DNA from: Chaenocephalus aceratus
Taxonomy: Eukaryota > Chordata > Actinopteri > Perciformes > Channichthyidae
NCBI GenBank assembly: GCA_023974075.1
Contig: CM043793.1
Coordinates: 8,240,788-8,304,787 of the forward strand
Reading direction: 5' to 3'
DNA length: 64,000 nucleotides
Part shown: piece by piece, positions 11,881 through 21,206 of the stretch
Numbering within the stretch: position 1 is the first letter of the stretch
Layout: every line of letters begins with the position of its first letter
The notes under the pieces: model-generated
The model's database searches: none
Told to the model about the DNA's origin: nothing
What the model saw: only the letters and a program-made list of their open reading frames with translations
Made by a program: the position numbers and the translations under genes

Positions 11881-12370
11881 TCAGCGAGCGGTATAGGACA
11901 GACAGTGTCCCAGGGTAGAGGGCTCCGCCTGTGTTAATATAACAAGGGTTACAATACGTAACCCGGCGTTATATCTCTCACAGGCTGATGTATGCACGCA
12001 CTGTCGTCCAACACACTGTTCCACCTCACTGTCCCTGACCGGCTTTAGCAGCCGCTGCGCCTCACTCACCTCTCCCTCGGTTGTAACCGTGGAGAAGTCC
12101 AGGCTGCGGCCGATAGAGCACACCCTGACGCGCTTGCCATGCAAAAAAGTGTGCTCGAAAACAGTGCTGAGGGCTCCCCTGCGTCCGCCTATAGGCAGAC
12201 AGGGAAAGTCCGCAGCCCTGTATGGCTTCACTATACACCCTCTCTCCTGAGTCCCTCAAGAGCACGGGGAGAGCGCACGGCCCCCTACCAAGTAACAGGC
12301 TCTCCCTGCCTGCTCGTAGGCGTGTGCAATGCCTCCACAGAGCCAGCCTGCCAGGCGTTTCTTGGACAGA
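11881..12370 (-). pseudogene. DIRS 3' coding remnant, function unclear
   Basis: Open frames downstream of the RNase H, for example the lower part of 12062-12790 with LLRDSGERVYSEAIQGCGLS and LSAYRRTQGSPQH. They have a composition typical of fish DIRS 3' regions. I cannot identify the R-H-R-Y residues of a tyrosine recombinase, so the role is left open. Confidence 0.4.
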
Positions 12371-12375
12371 CTTTT

Positions 12376-13035
12376 TCAAGTCACCCCGCCCCTCGACATG
12401 AGGTCGGCCCCCCTGTACTCCAGTCCCGAGATATGGAGGGTTCTCAGAGATAACACCACCTCTGAAGCCCATAACCACAGCCTCTCCGCTGTGGTCAACA
12501 AGGCGGCGGAGCGGACTCCGCCCTGCCTGTTGATATAAGCCACTGTGGTGCTGTTGTCGCTCCTGACCATTACATGTCTCCCTTGAATTAGGGGCATGAA
12601 ATGCCGGAGGACTAACACTACCGCCCGTAGCTCTAGGAGGTTGCTGTGTCGAGACTCTGTCAGAGCCCAGCGCCCACCTATAGCCCTCTTCAGGCAGGTC
12701 CCTCCCCATCCTGTTCCCGTGAACACTGTGATGTAGGAGGTTACCCGTCCCAGTGGGGACCCCCTCCGGAGGCACCCGGGAGACCCCCAAAACCGGAGGT
12801 TGCCCTCCACTGAGGGGGGGTGGTCACCAGCCGCTGTTTGTGCCTCTTGGGATCCAAACGCAGACTGGAGAACCACCTCTGCAGGCGGCGCATATGTAGT
12901 AACCCCAGCGGGACCACAATGTGAGCAGCCGCCGTGAGACTCAAAGTCTGCATGACAGTTAAAGCTGTCACTGTCGCAGCCTGTGAACCGCCCGCAGAAG
13001 GGACGCACTTCTGCTCCCCTGACAGGGTGGCGCAC
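12376..13035 (-). pseudogene. DIRS RNase H region
   Basis: A 219-residue open frame with SNLLELRAVVLVLRHFMPLI, then VMVRSDNSTTVAYINRQGG and HISGLEYRGADLMSR. The Glu, the SDNST Asp and the final Asp of GADLMSR match the RNase H active-site pattern of DIRS and related elements. It is separated from the reverse transcriptase by a frameshift. Confidence 0.8.
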
Positions 13036-13170
13036 AGCGCGCCTGCATCGAGCACCACTCCCAACTACAACGCCTGCTGGTGAGGTATGGGGGTGCTCTT
13101 TTTTGAATTAATTGCAAAGCCTAATTTGGTTAGGTGTGTGATCAATTGTGCTGTGCAAAACATTGCCTGT

Positions 13171-13846
13171 TCCCGAGACCCAGCCATGACTATGAGGTCA
13201 TCTAGGTAAAATAAAACTCATGCCGTGGGCGCGCAGCGGTTGAAGCGCAGTGGCCACACATCACCTGAATGTGCGTGGGGATAGGGATCCCCTGGAAGGC
13301 AAAACGCAGACACTTTCTGTGCTCTGGCACAATTTCCACATGAAAGTATGTGTCTTTCAGGTCGATGGTGGTGAACCAATCGCCTGGCTGCACAAGCCTC
13401 AGTAACTGTTTTATGGTTAACATGTAACATTTCCTGCGGCAAATGTGACGATTCAGGCCGCGGAGATCTTGAATAGGTCTGAATTCCCCCGTCTTCTTGA
13501 GAACCAGGAAGTACATGGAATAAAAACCCTTTTCTCTGTGCTGAGGGTGCACAACAGACACAGCCTGTTTCTGCACCAGAGCCTGAATCTCTGCTGAGAG
13601 GAAACCCATCTCCTCCTGGGAGGACAGATTTACCTCACGCATGCCTCTGAATGGAGGTAGGATGCTGCAAAACCTGAGTGAATAACCCCGTTTCAGCATC
13701 CTGTCCATCCACTTCGTTAACACACAGCTGAGGCTCCATTCCCCATAACATTTGGACAAGCCCTCAGCTGTGGGAGACAGGCCACATTTCCCGGGACTGC
13801 CCAGGGAAGGAAGAACTAATGCCGACCGCCAACTCATCTGTTGCAA
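13171..13846 (-). pseudogene. DIRS reverse transcriptase fragment
   Basis: Carries FLSAEIQALVQKQAV, FRPIQDLRGLNRHI, FTTIDLKDTYFHVEI (motif A Asp) and LRFAFQG, the order seen in DIRS reverse transcriptases. The first open frame ends at 13202. The catalytic motif FYLDDLIVMAG is visible just downstream in a shifted frame at about 13175-13212. The copy therefore had the LDD catalytic pair before frame damage. It runs antisense to strbp in the intron between the two halves of dsRBD2. Confidence 0.8.
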
Positions 13847-13850
13847 GGCC

Positions 13851-14117
13851 CTGCCACGTTCTTGACTCCTACTGGGTACAGGAAAGCTAATTTACCCCTT
13901 TTATAAGTGAAGTTATAGTCATGTGTTAGATAAAGATAAAGAGAGCTGGAACCAGACATTTTGAAAGAATCACTGAACAGTTAACCAATTCTGGTTAAAT
14001 TCTAATCCGTCAACGAACAAATGGATTATTAGTTTCAGCTCTAATTCTCTGAGAAAGACCAACCATACACCGTTCATCAGAAGACGTTCTCCTCTGTGTG
14101 TTGTTTGTGTGCGACAG
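13851..14117 (+). other. strbp intron, right part
   Basis: Intron between the DIRS remnant and the acceptor TGTGCGACAG at 14117. No other feature recognised. Confidence 0.5.
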
Positions 14118-14258
14118 GTGGAGGTGGACAAGCAGGTGTTTCGGGGAACGGGTCCAAATAAGAAAGTAGCCAAAGCCAGCGCAGCGCTCGCCGCCCTGAA
14201 CAGCCTGTTCTCCGGCTCCAAATCTACAAGCATCAAGAAGAAAAGACCCAACCCTCCT
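14118..14258 (+). CDS. strbp: strbp exon: second half of dsRBD2 and basic patch
   Basis: A 141-base exon, phase 0 at both ends, between GCGACAG and GTGAGT. It reads [20 protein letters not shown] and then [13 protein letters not shown]. This gives the third beta strand and the GPNKKVAK...AALAAL helix 2 of the second dsRNA-binding domain, whose lysines contact the RNA backbone. It is followed by a basic KKKRPNPP segment. The [18 protein letters not shown] version is that of STRBP. It joins the 9256-9390 exon without a frame change. Confidence 0.95.
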
Positions 14259-14328
14259 GTGAGTACATCACATGCTTCTCTGGTCAGCTAAATGAAACCA
14301 CTTAATATGCAGTGCTCATGTGTATCTG

Positions 14329-14330
<2 letters not shown>

Positions 14331-14368
<38 letters not shown>
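14331..14368 (+). repeat. (TG)n microsatellite forming a splice acceptor tract
   Basis: About 19 TG units run directly into the AG acceptor at 14369-14370, in the place of an ordinary polypyrimidine tract. Confidence 0.97.
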
Positions 14369-14370
<2 letters not shown>

Positions 14371-14494
14371 CCAAAGAGACCCGTAACCTCGATGCTGACG
14401 CTCCCGGCCCTCGCTGCCAGACCTCCAATTGTCCCCGTCCTCCCCAGAGCCCCCTACATCAGCACACAACACACACATGGATACATCCCCCCAG
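14371..14494 (+). CDS. strbp: strbp exon: Pro-rich C-terminal region
   Basis: A 124-base exon, phase 0 in and phase 1 out, from TGTAG to GTGAGT. It encodes PKRPVTSMLTLPALAARPPI and then a Pro/Ala-rich stretch ending HGYIPPG. It continues the basic patch of the previous exon. Mammalian STRBP has a short Arg-Gly-rich stretch near this position; none is seen here. HGYIPPGFGAPYGYS across the next junction matches the family's tail pattern (GYIAPGYGTPYGYS type), supporting the frame and the splice. Confidence 0.85.
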
Positions 14495-14950
14495 GTGAGT
14501 TGTACATGGTTTACTAGACTAAGAAGACAATCAGTTATATTTACAATATAATCATTGTAGCGTAAGTTTTCACGGAAAATAAAATGTTCAATATTTTAAT
14601 CATAATTATTAAACATAGATATTAAAAGGTTGAAGGTGGGTGAATTGTGTCACCGTTTTTAGTGTTCGAGGAATATTTGGATTTTTGGGGAAATACACTA
14701 ATTTGCTTTATAGATAAGAGGATAACAGTTTATGATTTCTTTTAATTCCATCAACTTTCCAGGAACTGTGGAAGAAAATAGCTTTTGTGGCAAATATACG
14801 GCACATTTACATGATGGATTCAAGTGCTCATGTTATTTAAATAAATACTAATACAAACACAACTGCTTTTATGTCTGTACAGCGAATACAAACATGCATG
14901 GTATGTGCAATAATTACACTGTGGTACGCTTTTTCTCTTTCTCCTCTCAG

Positions 14951-15001
14951 GTTTTGGGGCTCCTTATGGTTACAGCCCTGCAGGCGCCCTCCCTCACTAC
15001 G
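14951..15001 (+). CDS. strbp: strbp exon: Gly/Tyr/Pro-rich micro-exon
   Basis: A 51-base exon, phase 1 on both sides, between CTCTCAG and GTAAAA. Joined to the previous exon it encodes GFGAPYGYSPAGALPHYG, the tyrosine/glycine-rich stretch shortly before the STRBP C-terminus. Its last base completes a Gly codon with either of two downstream last exons. Confidence 0.85.
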
Positions 15002-15101
15002 GTAAAATCATTCACTGATCAATAATCCCTCCATTCGATTTTTTCCATCACTACATCACAACATTTGAGTTCTTTTTTTGTTTTGCTTCGCTCTCCCTTA
15101 G

Positions 15102-15187
15102 GTTTCCCTTCCAGAGTTCCCTCAGTAGTTTTCCCAGTCATCAGAGTCCCCACAGCATACCCCATCACCCACCTCTACCCCTATTAG
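15102..15187 (+). CDS. strbp: strbp last exon, form A
   Basis: The acceptor CTCCCTTAG at 15101 is followed by coding sequence ending in TAG at 15185-15187. It encodes FPSRVPSVVFPVIRVPTAYP and then ITHLYPY. Mammalian STRBP ends with a similar short hydrophobic Val/Pro/Tyr tail, so this is probably the conserved terminus. The intron before it is only 100 bases (15002-15101). I see no AATAAA in the next 500 bases, so the 3' end of this transcript form is unresolved. Confidence 0.85.
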
Positions 15188-16437
15188 GACCCTCAATCAC
15201 CTCTCCAACTTCAGAGGAAGTCACTGGTTAAAGTTAGATTCTGACATTTACTTTGTATGTTCAGGACACACACTTTAAACACCAAAAACCAACAGTGGAG
15301 GATTACATAGACCTTTGACTAGTTGACCCAATCAGTACCACGGTATAGGATGTTCCCTTATTGGCAACCAACTCGATCAATTTGGCCTTCAGAGAGTTGG
15401 GCGGCCTGATTACAAAAATAAGCTCATTGGTCATCAAATCATTATTCAACGACAAAATGAGTTCAGTGTTATAAAGACTGGTAAGGTTTAGTATTGAACG
15501 TATTAAATGGACATTCACTAAAAGGAACTAAATCTACTAAAGGGAACACAAATAAGCCACTTGTGAAATGTAAACAATACAGACAAAAAGCATATTTTTT
15601 AGGTACCAAAAATAATGACACAGATTCTCAAGTATACAAACTACTTAATATCCAATGTAGGAAATTAAACAAAAAACTGTACAAAGGAACTTCCTCTTTA
15701 AGCAGACCGCCTACAGTTGCTGTTTTTGTAGTTCTTAATAGGATGATTAATATCCTAAACCATGATTAACTAAATACAAAAGCACCATAGCAAGGAAAAA
15801 ATAACATGTGGTCATAACTAAATATTTAATAAAACGAAATGGGGGAACCAATTTGTTGCAGTTTTGTCGGTATTTATTAACTTTTCTATATTGTGTCCTG
15901 TAGGTGATTTTTGTTTTCCAAAAGTGGCTGACTCAATTTGACTGTAGAAAACATACACAATTGAGAGCCTCTGTATGGAACTAAGTAAAATAGTATACAT
16001 CCAAGGGAACTGAAACTAAATACATATTCAATGCAAGGAGATACAAATCCACTGCACTGCAGTTTCAAGGCCATATATATGTGCGTAGTCCAGTTCTGGG
16101 AACTGAGCATCCACTTTAACAAACTGAATTACTAGCCTCTCTATAGGTATCTATAATAACACCAACTACCAGTAATCAACAGGAAACGTACATATCCATT
16201 GTTATGAACTTAAAAAAAACACTTACCATAGAAGACCGCAAAATACAATACTGTATACAATATCAGGAAATAAGTCAATTAACTGTAAAGAGGTAAACCA
16301 ACATTTGTGGGAAACTTAAAAAATAAGGTTACTTACTATCCACTAACTATTAAGTATCTACAGTATGGCTCTAAACTGTCACCGTAAGGAAGTAAACGAA
16401 AAACGACACCTACCATGGCAGACTTCAATACAATGGT
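15188..16437 (+). repeat. Degenerate tandem repeat with GGAACTAAA motifs
   Basis: From about 15490 onward the DNA repeats phrases such as GGAACTAAA, TATATCAGGGAACT, TTAAGTATCTACAGTATGG and CACTGTAAGGAA at loose intervals of roughly 150-190 bases. The same phrases resume at 18157-18440 beyond the inserted LINE. I take it as an old tandem repeat of at least three units. Unit boundaries are approximate and need a dot plot. The part 15188-15490 is probable 3' UTR or intron with nothing recognised. Confidence 0.5.
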
Positions 16438-16445
16438 GTATATCA

Positions 16446-18156
16446 AGGCAAGGCAAGGCAAGTTTATTTATATAGCACTTTTCAACACAAGGCAATTCAA
16501 AGTGCTTTACAAAAAATGAAAGACATTAAGCATAAAAAAAGAAAAGCTAATAAAATAAACATTAAAAGGAAAAATACATGGAAAAAAGTGACAGTGCAGT
16601 CTAAAATATGAATAGTTCAATTAAACATTAAAAGAAAAAGTACATGGATAAAAGTTACAGTGCAGTTTAAGATATGAATAGTTCAATTAAAAGCAGCGAC
16701 AAAAAGAAAAGTCTTCAGCCTGGATTTAAAAGTAGTAAGAGTTGCAGCAGACCTGCAGGTTTCTGGGAGTTTGTTCCAGATATTTGGAGCATAATAACTG
16801 AACGCTGCTTTACCATGTTTAGTTCTGACTCTGGGGACAGAAAGCTGACCAGTCCCTGAAGACCTGAGAGATCTGGATGGTTCATAATTTAGCAGGAGGT
16901 CAGTAATGTATTTTGGGCCTAAACCATTCAGTGCTTTATAAACCAGCAGTAGTATTTTGAAATCTATTCTTTGACACACAGGAAGCCAGTGTAAAGACTT
17001 CAGAACAGGAGTGATGTGATCCACTTTCTTAGTGTTAGTGAGGACTCGAGCAGCGGCGTTCTGAATCAGCTGCAGCTTTCTAATAGATTTGTTAGTGAGA
17101 CCTGTGAAGACACCATTACAGTAGTCGAGTCTACTGAAGATAAAAGCATGGACAAGTTTTTCCAAATCCTGCTGTGACATTAGTCTTTTAATCCTAGATA
17201 TGTTCTTTAGGTGATAGTAGGCTGATTTAGTAACTGTTTTAATGTGACTGTTGAAACTCAGGTCAGAGTCCATGACTACACCTAGATTTCTGGCTTTATC
17301 TGTTGTTTTGAACATTGCACACTGAAGCTCAGCGCTAACTTTTTACGTTCTGCCTTGGCTCCAAAAACCATTACCTCAGTTTTATCTTTGTTTAATTGGA
17401 GAAAGTTCTGACGCATCCAGTCATTGATTTGTTCAATGCACTTACTCAGTGTTTGAATTGGAGCATAGTCTCCTGGTGAAATTGTTACGTAAATGTGTGT
17501 CATCTGCATAGCTATGGTAACTTATTTTGTTGTTCTTCATTATCTGAGCCAGTGGTAGCATGTAGATGTTAAAGAGAAGAGGCCCCAAGATGGAGCCTTG
17601 AGGAACCCCACATGTCATATTTGTCAACTCAGATGTGTATGTACCTATAGAAACAAAGTTGTTTATATCCTTTAAGTAGGATTCAAACCAATTTAGAACT
17701 GTTTCCGAAAGTCCCACCCAGTTTTCCAGTCGGTCTAGTAATACACTGTGGTCAACAGTGTCAAACGCAGCACTGAGATCTAATAATACTAACACTGAAG
17801 TTCTGCCACTGTCTGTGTTTAAGTGGATGTCATTAAAGACCTTTACAAGAGCAGTCTCAGTGCTGTGGTTTGGACGAAAGCCTCACTGGAACACATCGAA
17901 ACAGTTATTTAAATGCAAGAAATTACTCAACTGTTGAAAAACAACTTTTTCAATGATTTTACCTAGAAATGGAAGGTTTGATATGGGCCTGTAATTGTTC
18001 ATTACTGAAGCATCTAGATTATTCTTTTTTAAGAGCGGTTTAATGACTGCAGTTTTCAGGGCCTGTGGAAAAATACCTGAGTGAAGAGATTTGTTTACTA
18101 TATGAAGTAGATCTGAGGCCATGCAAGGCAAAACATCTTTGAAAAATCCTGTTGAA
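16446..18156 (-). mobile_element. 5'-truncated L2-type LINE with target duplication
   Basis: Minus-strand LINE remnant of 1,711 bases flanked by a 7-base direct repeat TATATCA at 16439-16445 and 18157-18163. It keeps the reverse transcriptase and C-terminal tail but no endonuclease. Its 3' end carries the fish L2-type tail that on the + strand reads AAGGCAAGTTTATTTATATA with a short AAGGC repeat. Coding pieces are out of frame with each other through single-base indels. A second, nearly identical copy follows the assembly gap at 58744. Confidence 0.88.
16683..18150 (-). pseudogene. LINE reverse transcriptase in frame-shifted pieces
   Basis: Read from high to low coordinates. The piece at 17883-18150 has LKTAVIKPLLKKNNLD and [19 protein letters not shown] (fingers). 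The piece at 17442-17795 has [38 protein letters not shown] and [10 protein letters not shown] (catalytic YADD). The pieces at 17282-17509 and 16683-17315 give the thumb and tail, ending FKSRLKTFLFVAAFN. The catalytic motifs are intact, so damage is mainly single-base indels, some of which may be sequencing errors. Confidence 0.88.
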
Positions 18157-20657
18157 TATATCAGGGAACTAAGCTGCAAAGGGGAAAGCATTTTCTGTGG
18201 GGAACTAAACAAATAGAGCACTAGCAAAACACTTACTGTTAAGTATCCAGGTAATTGTTAGGAAGTTAAAAACTATAAAAACCTACAACATTTACAGTGC
18301 TGTATATCAGGGAACTAAATAAATAAACTGCAATGAGCTGAATTTTTTTTTGGGGGAACTAAAAAAATTAGGATACAAACTTAACACTTTCTATTAAGTA
18401 TCTACAGTATGGAACTAAACAGTCACTGTAAGGAATGAAAACATTAGCCGCTTGTCATATACATTTTTTTAATATTGTCTGCTTATCTGTATTATTGTGT
18501 TGCATTGTTGGAGAAGCCTGTGACCTAAGATTTTCAACGACATAATTACTTTGTAGCTATGTTAGTTTGACAATAAATAACCTTGAACCTTCACACAAGT
18601 ACTTAGCTGGTACTTGTCCCCGGTACGTGTTCCCAGCAAACTCTTTAGTCCCTGGAACTGTTTTAGTAGATTGCATTCTCACTGGAATAAGTCCCTGAGG
18701 GAGGATTAGGCAAATGAAGCCGCATTTATCTGTGACTTTCTGTTTGTGTGTGAGGGGGGGGTCAGTGGATCAGAGTGGCAGGTAACGCTCGCTGCAGTGT
18801 TTTCCGGGGGTGGTTTGCAATTCGCTTAACCAATCAGAAATTGTTAGTGTGGCCGACACACCCACGAACCATTTCCTCCAGAGGAAAGTACCACTTCTCT
18901 AGCAGGAACTATCTGGAGGTGAAAAGGTTTGTGCGAACTAGGGACTAGTTCCAGATCCTTTTGGTGTGAAACCAAATCTTATGATTTAGAAAGGTTCCTG
19001 TTGAGATCAGAAGAAAAAAATATGAATACCAATTGGTTTGCACTGAGAATATTTTTCTTTTGTTTGGATGGTGAAAGTCCAGGTTTACATTTGCTGTTGT
19101 TTTTGAGCCATTTTGTGTTGAGTGAAAATACTTTATTTTCAAGAAGTTTTTAATTCTGACCTGTTTGCAGGTTATATTCTGTTGAAATAAATTAATAATT
19201 TTGTCTACAGCTGAATAACTTGTACTTTGTAAAGCTTTCAAAACCCAGTCGCTGGTTCATTTATCAATTGTGACTTTTCCGTGATGTAGCCATGAACCCA
19301 AGTACAAAGTTACAATCCCTCAGCTAGCATTTTGCTATCCCCTCTTTCCCAAACACCAATTTTCCAATCATATTTTAGCGACTGGAAAAAAATGGTTTAT
19401 CAAGCTTTGGTTTGATCCACGTTGAAGCATTTGGCATGGAGCTGTAATACAACAGAATTGTAATGGTGACATAATAGAGTGGTGCAGTGATGAAGCATTT
19501 CTGTTGGAAGACCTTGAAGTTAGCATTACAAGGTCTCCCTTGACTAAAAGCAATGGGATTTTCTAAGTATATTGCAGAAAATAACATGTTCATGATAATT
19601 ACACATTTTATTCAGCATGATTATCTCCACAAATTCAAACCACTTTTGACATAAATGGTATCGCCACAAGTCAAAAGCTTACGTAATGCTATAAATGAAC
19701 TACATCACCACCGCTAAGCTAAAGGGGGACTTGTGTCGGCATGATGAAGTTTACTATTGTATATTACTTGTTAACCACTGCTGTTATTATGAAACATAGA
19801 AGCTTCGGACCACACGCCTTGTTTCAGGCCTCTAAAGAAAAACACTTTCTTTTTTTTAATTGACTTGGAGACGAGGGAATATGTCATGCTAACTCATTCT
19901 GGATTGTTGGGTTCGTTCCTGCACCACATTTTAACAAAACTTGTTAGTAGACTTCAGCTTTTTACAAGCTTGTCTTCATTGTCTTTATAACAGAAAAACC
20001 CATGTAGCTAATGTTAGCTGATAGCTAGCTAGCTACAGCTCATTAAATCTGCCAGTGACACGCTTTAATTCAGTCGTAATAAGTCTGCTTCATTTTTTAA
20101 ATAAAGCCTAATTTTTTATGAGAATAACTATCAACTTTAATTTCCAAACCTGCGATTTGTATCCTGGTAAAACTACATAATGTACCATGCATACACTGGA
20201 AGCTTGACAGGCGTAGCATTTCTTACTTAGCAGGCAGATAGAAATGATGGTCCGAACTTTCAAAATAAAAGCCAAGATGTAATGTCTCTGAATTGTATTT
20301 GAAGTAAAAGCTGCACCAGGCTGTTTCACAAATGTAGCTGATTGTTATACTGTAACTGGCAAACACCCAGAAAACACCTGTGCTAGAGACGCTTGTCGAG
20401 AAACATTGTAATGCTGATTTAAAAAGATGTAATAGGATGAACTGAATCTCCTGAGCACTAAGAATGTCTGGGAGATACTTTCTGAGAGCAGCTACAAAAA
20501 GTATGTATTCTGCTTTGAATGTGCAACCTTGTCTCTGATCACATGTTTAAAGCATTCCCCATTCCTTCTAATCATCTCAGAGTTCAGGACAAAGAGGATA
20601 CATGAAGTGCTGATGATTACTTCTGTTAACCCGGTTGCTCGTGTCTCCTGTCTGTAG
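18157..20657 (+). other. Tandem-repeat remainder, LINE tail and dispersed repeat
   Basis: 18157-18440 continues the GGAACTAAA tandem repeat. 18480-18597 looks like another LINE 3' tail, ending GACAATAAATAACCTTGAAC. About 19370-19860 belongs to the dispersed repeat family also seen near 6180-6720 and 22030-22450. No exon was recognised before the acceptor at 20657. Confidence 0.5.
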
Positions 20658-20746
20658 GCGGCCTGTACATCGACAGTGCCTATTACCAGCCGCAGACCAT
20701 CGCCACACCGATCATCATTCACCTGGGCCCTCAGGATCTTTTCTGA
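20658..20746 (+). CDS. strbp: strbp alternative last exon, form B
   Basis: The acceptor TGTCTCCTGTCTGTAG at 20657 is followed by an open frame to TGA at 20744-20746. In the phase left by the exon at 14951-15001 it encodes GLYIDSAYYQPQTIATPIII followed by HLGPQDLF. The Tyr/Gln/Pro content resembles the preceding tail. Third positions are GC-rich, as in the upstream coding exons. A polyadenylation signal lies 255 bases downstream. I infer an alternative terminal exon that would replace form A; transcripts are needed to confirm it. The related gene ILF3 also makes C-terminal isoforms (NF90/NF110) by 3' exon choice. Confidence 0.65.
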
Positions 20747-21030
20747 CCCGACCCACGCACCGAGGCCAGACTCTGCATCGTCCTCGGCCCCCTGTTTAAC
20801 TCCTCGCCCTTTTTAAACTCTGCCAGCGCCTCTCAATTACTGCAGCGCCGCTCCCTCGGGACTCTCCTTCCACACGAGACGCTGCAGCAATATTGAAAGC
20901 AATATGGAGGAGACAACACTGCGGGCAACACTCTGTCAAGTCAAGGTCGGGTTTTAGTGAAGAGGCGAGACTTTGTTCGCCAGCTCTCTCAGAAAATGTC
21001 AATAAAACACAAAGCAATAATTCTCCTGCC
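20747..21030 (+). other. 3' UTR of strbp form B with poly(A) signal
   Basis: Sequence after the TGA at 20744, starting GC-rich and then turning AT-rich. AATAAA is at 21001-21006. Open frames here on either strand lack family motifs. Confidence 0.55.
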
Positions 21031-21164
21031 TTTGGGTATCTCAACATGTTCAAAAGCAACTTCAGCAGAATTCAAACAGACCATCAACACCGGCACATTC
21101 ACCACAATGTGACCTGTATGTCAATATATTTACTATCTGTATATATGAATGTTTGTGAGTTTTG

Positions 21165-21167
21165 AAT

Positions 21168-21203
<36 letters not shown>
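21165..21203 (+). repeat. (AT)n microsatellite
   Basis: Alternating AT with one AAT interruption. The second copy at about 62930 has an uninterrupted run, a length difference typical of slippage or consensus error. Confidence 0.95.
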
Positions 21204-21206
21204 AAC

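Larger units (their letters stand above)
10121..13850 (-). mobile_element. DIRS-type retrotransposon, truncated and interrupted
   Basis: Minus-strand tyrosine-recombinase-class retrotransposon with DIRS-like reverse transcriptase (13202-13846) and RNase H (12376-13035). Its 3' side is a terminal repeat. The 19-base motif at 10126-10144 reappears as a perfect reverse complement at 11946-11964, and the match extends to 25 bases with one mismatch. This layout fits a DIRS inverted terminal repeat plus internal complementary region. A hAT element (10176-11740) splits the terminal repeat. No gag region or clear 5' end is present and the frames are broken. I cannot show the tyrosine recombinase; 11881-12790 may contain remnants of it. 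Confidence 0.75.
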
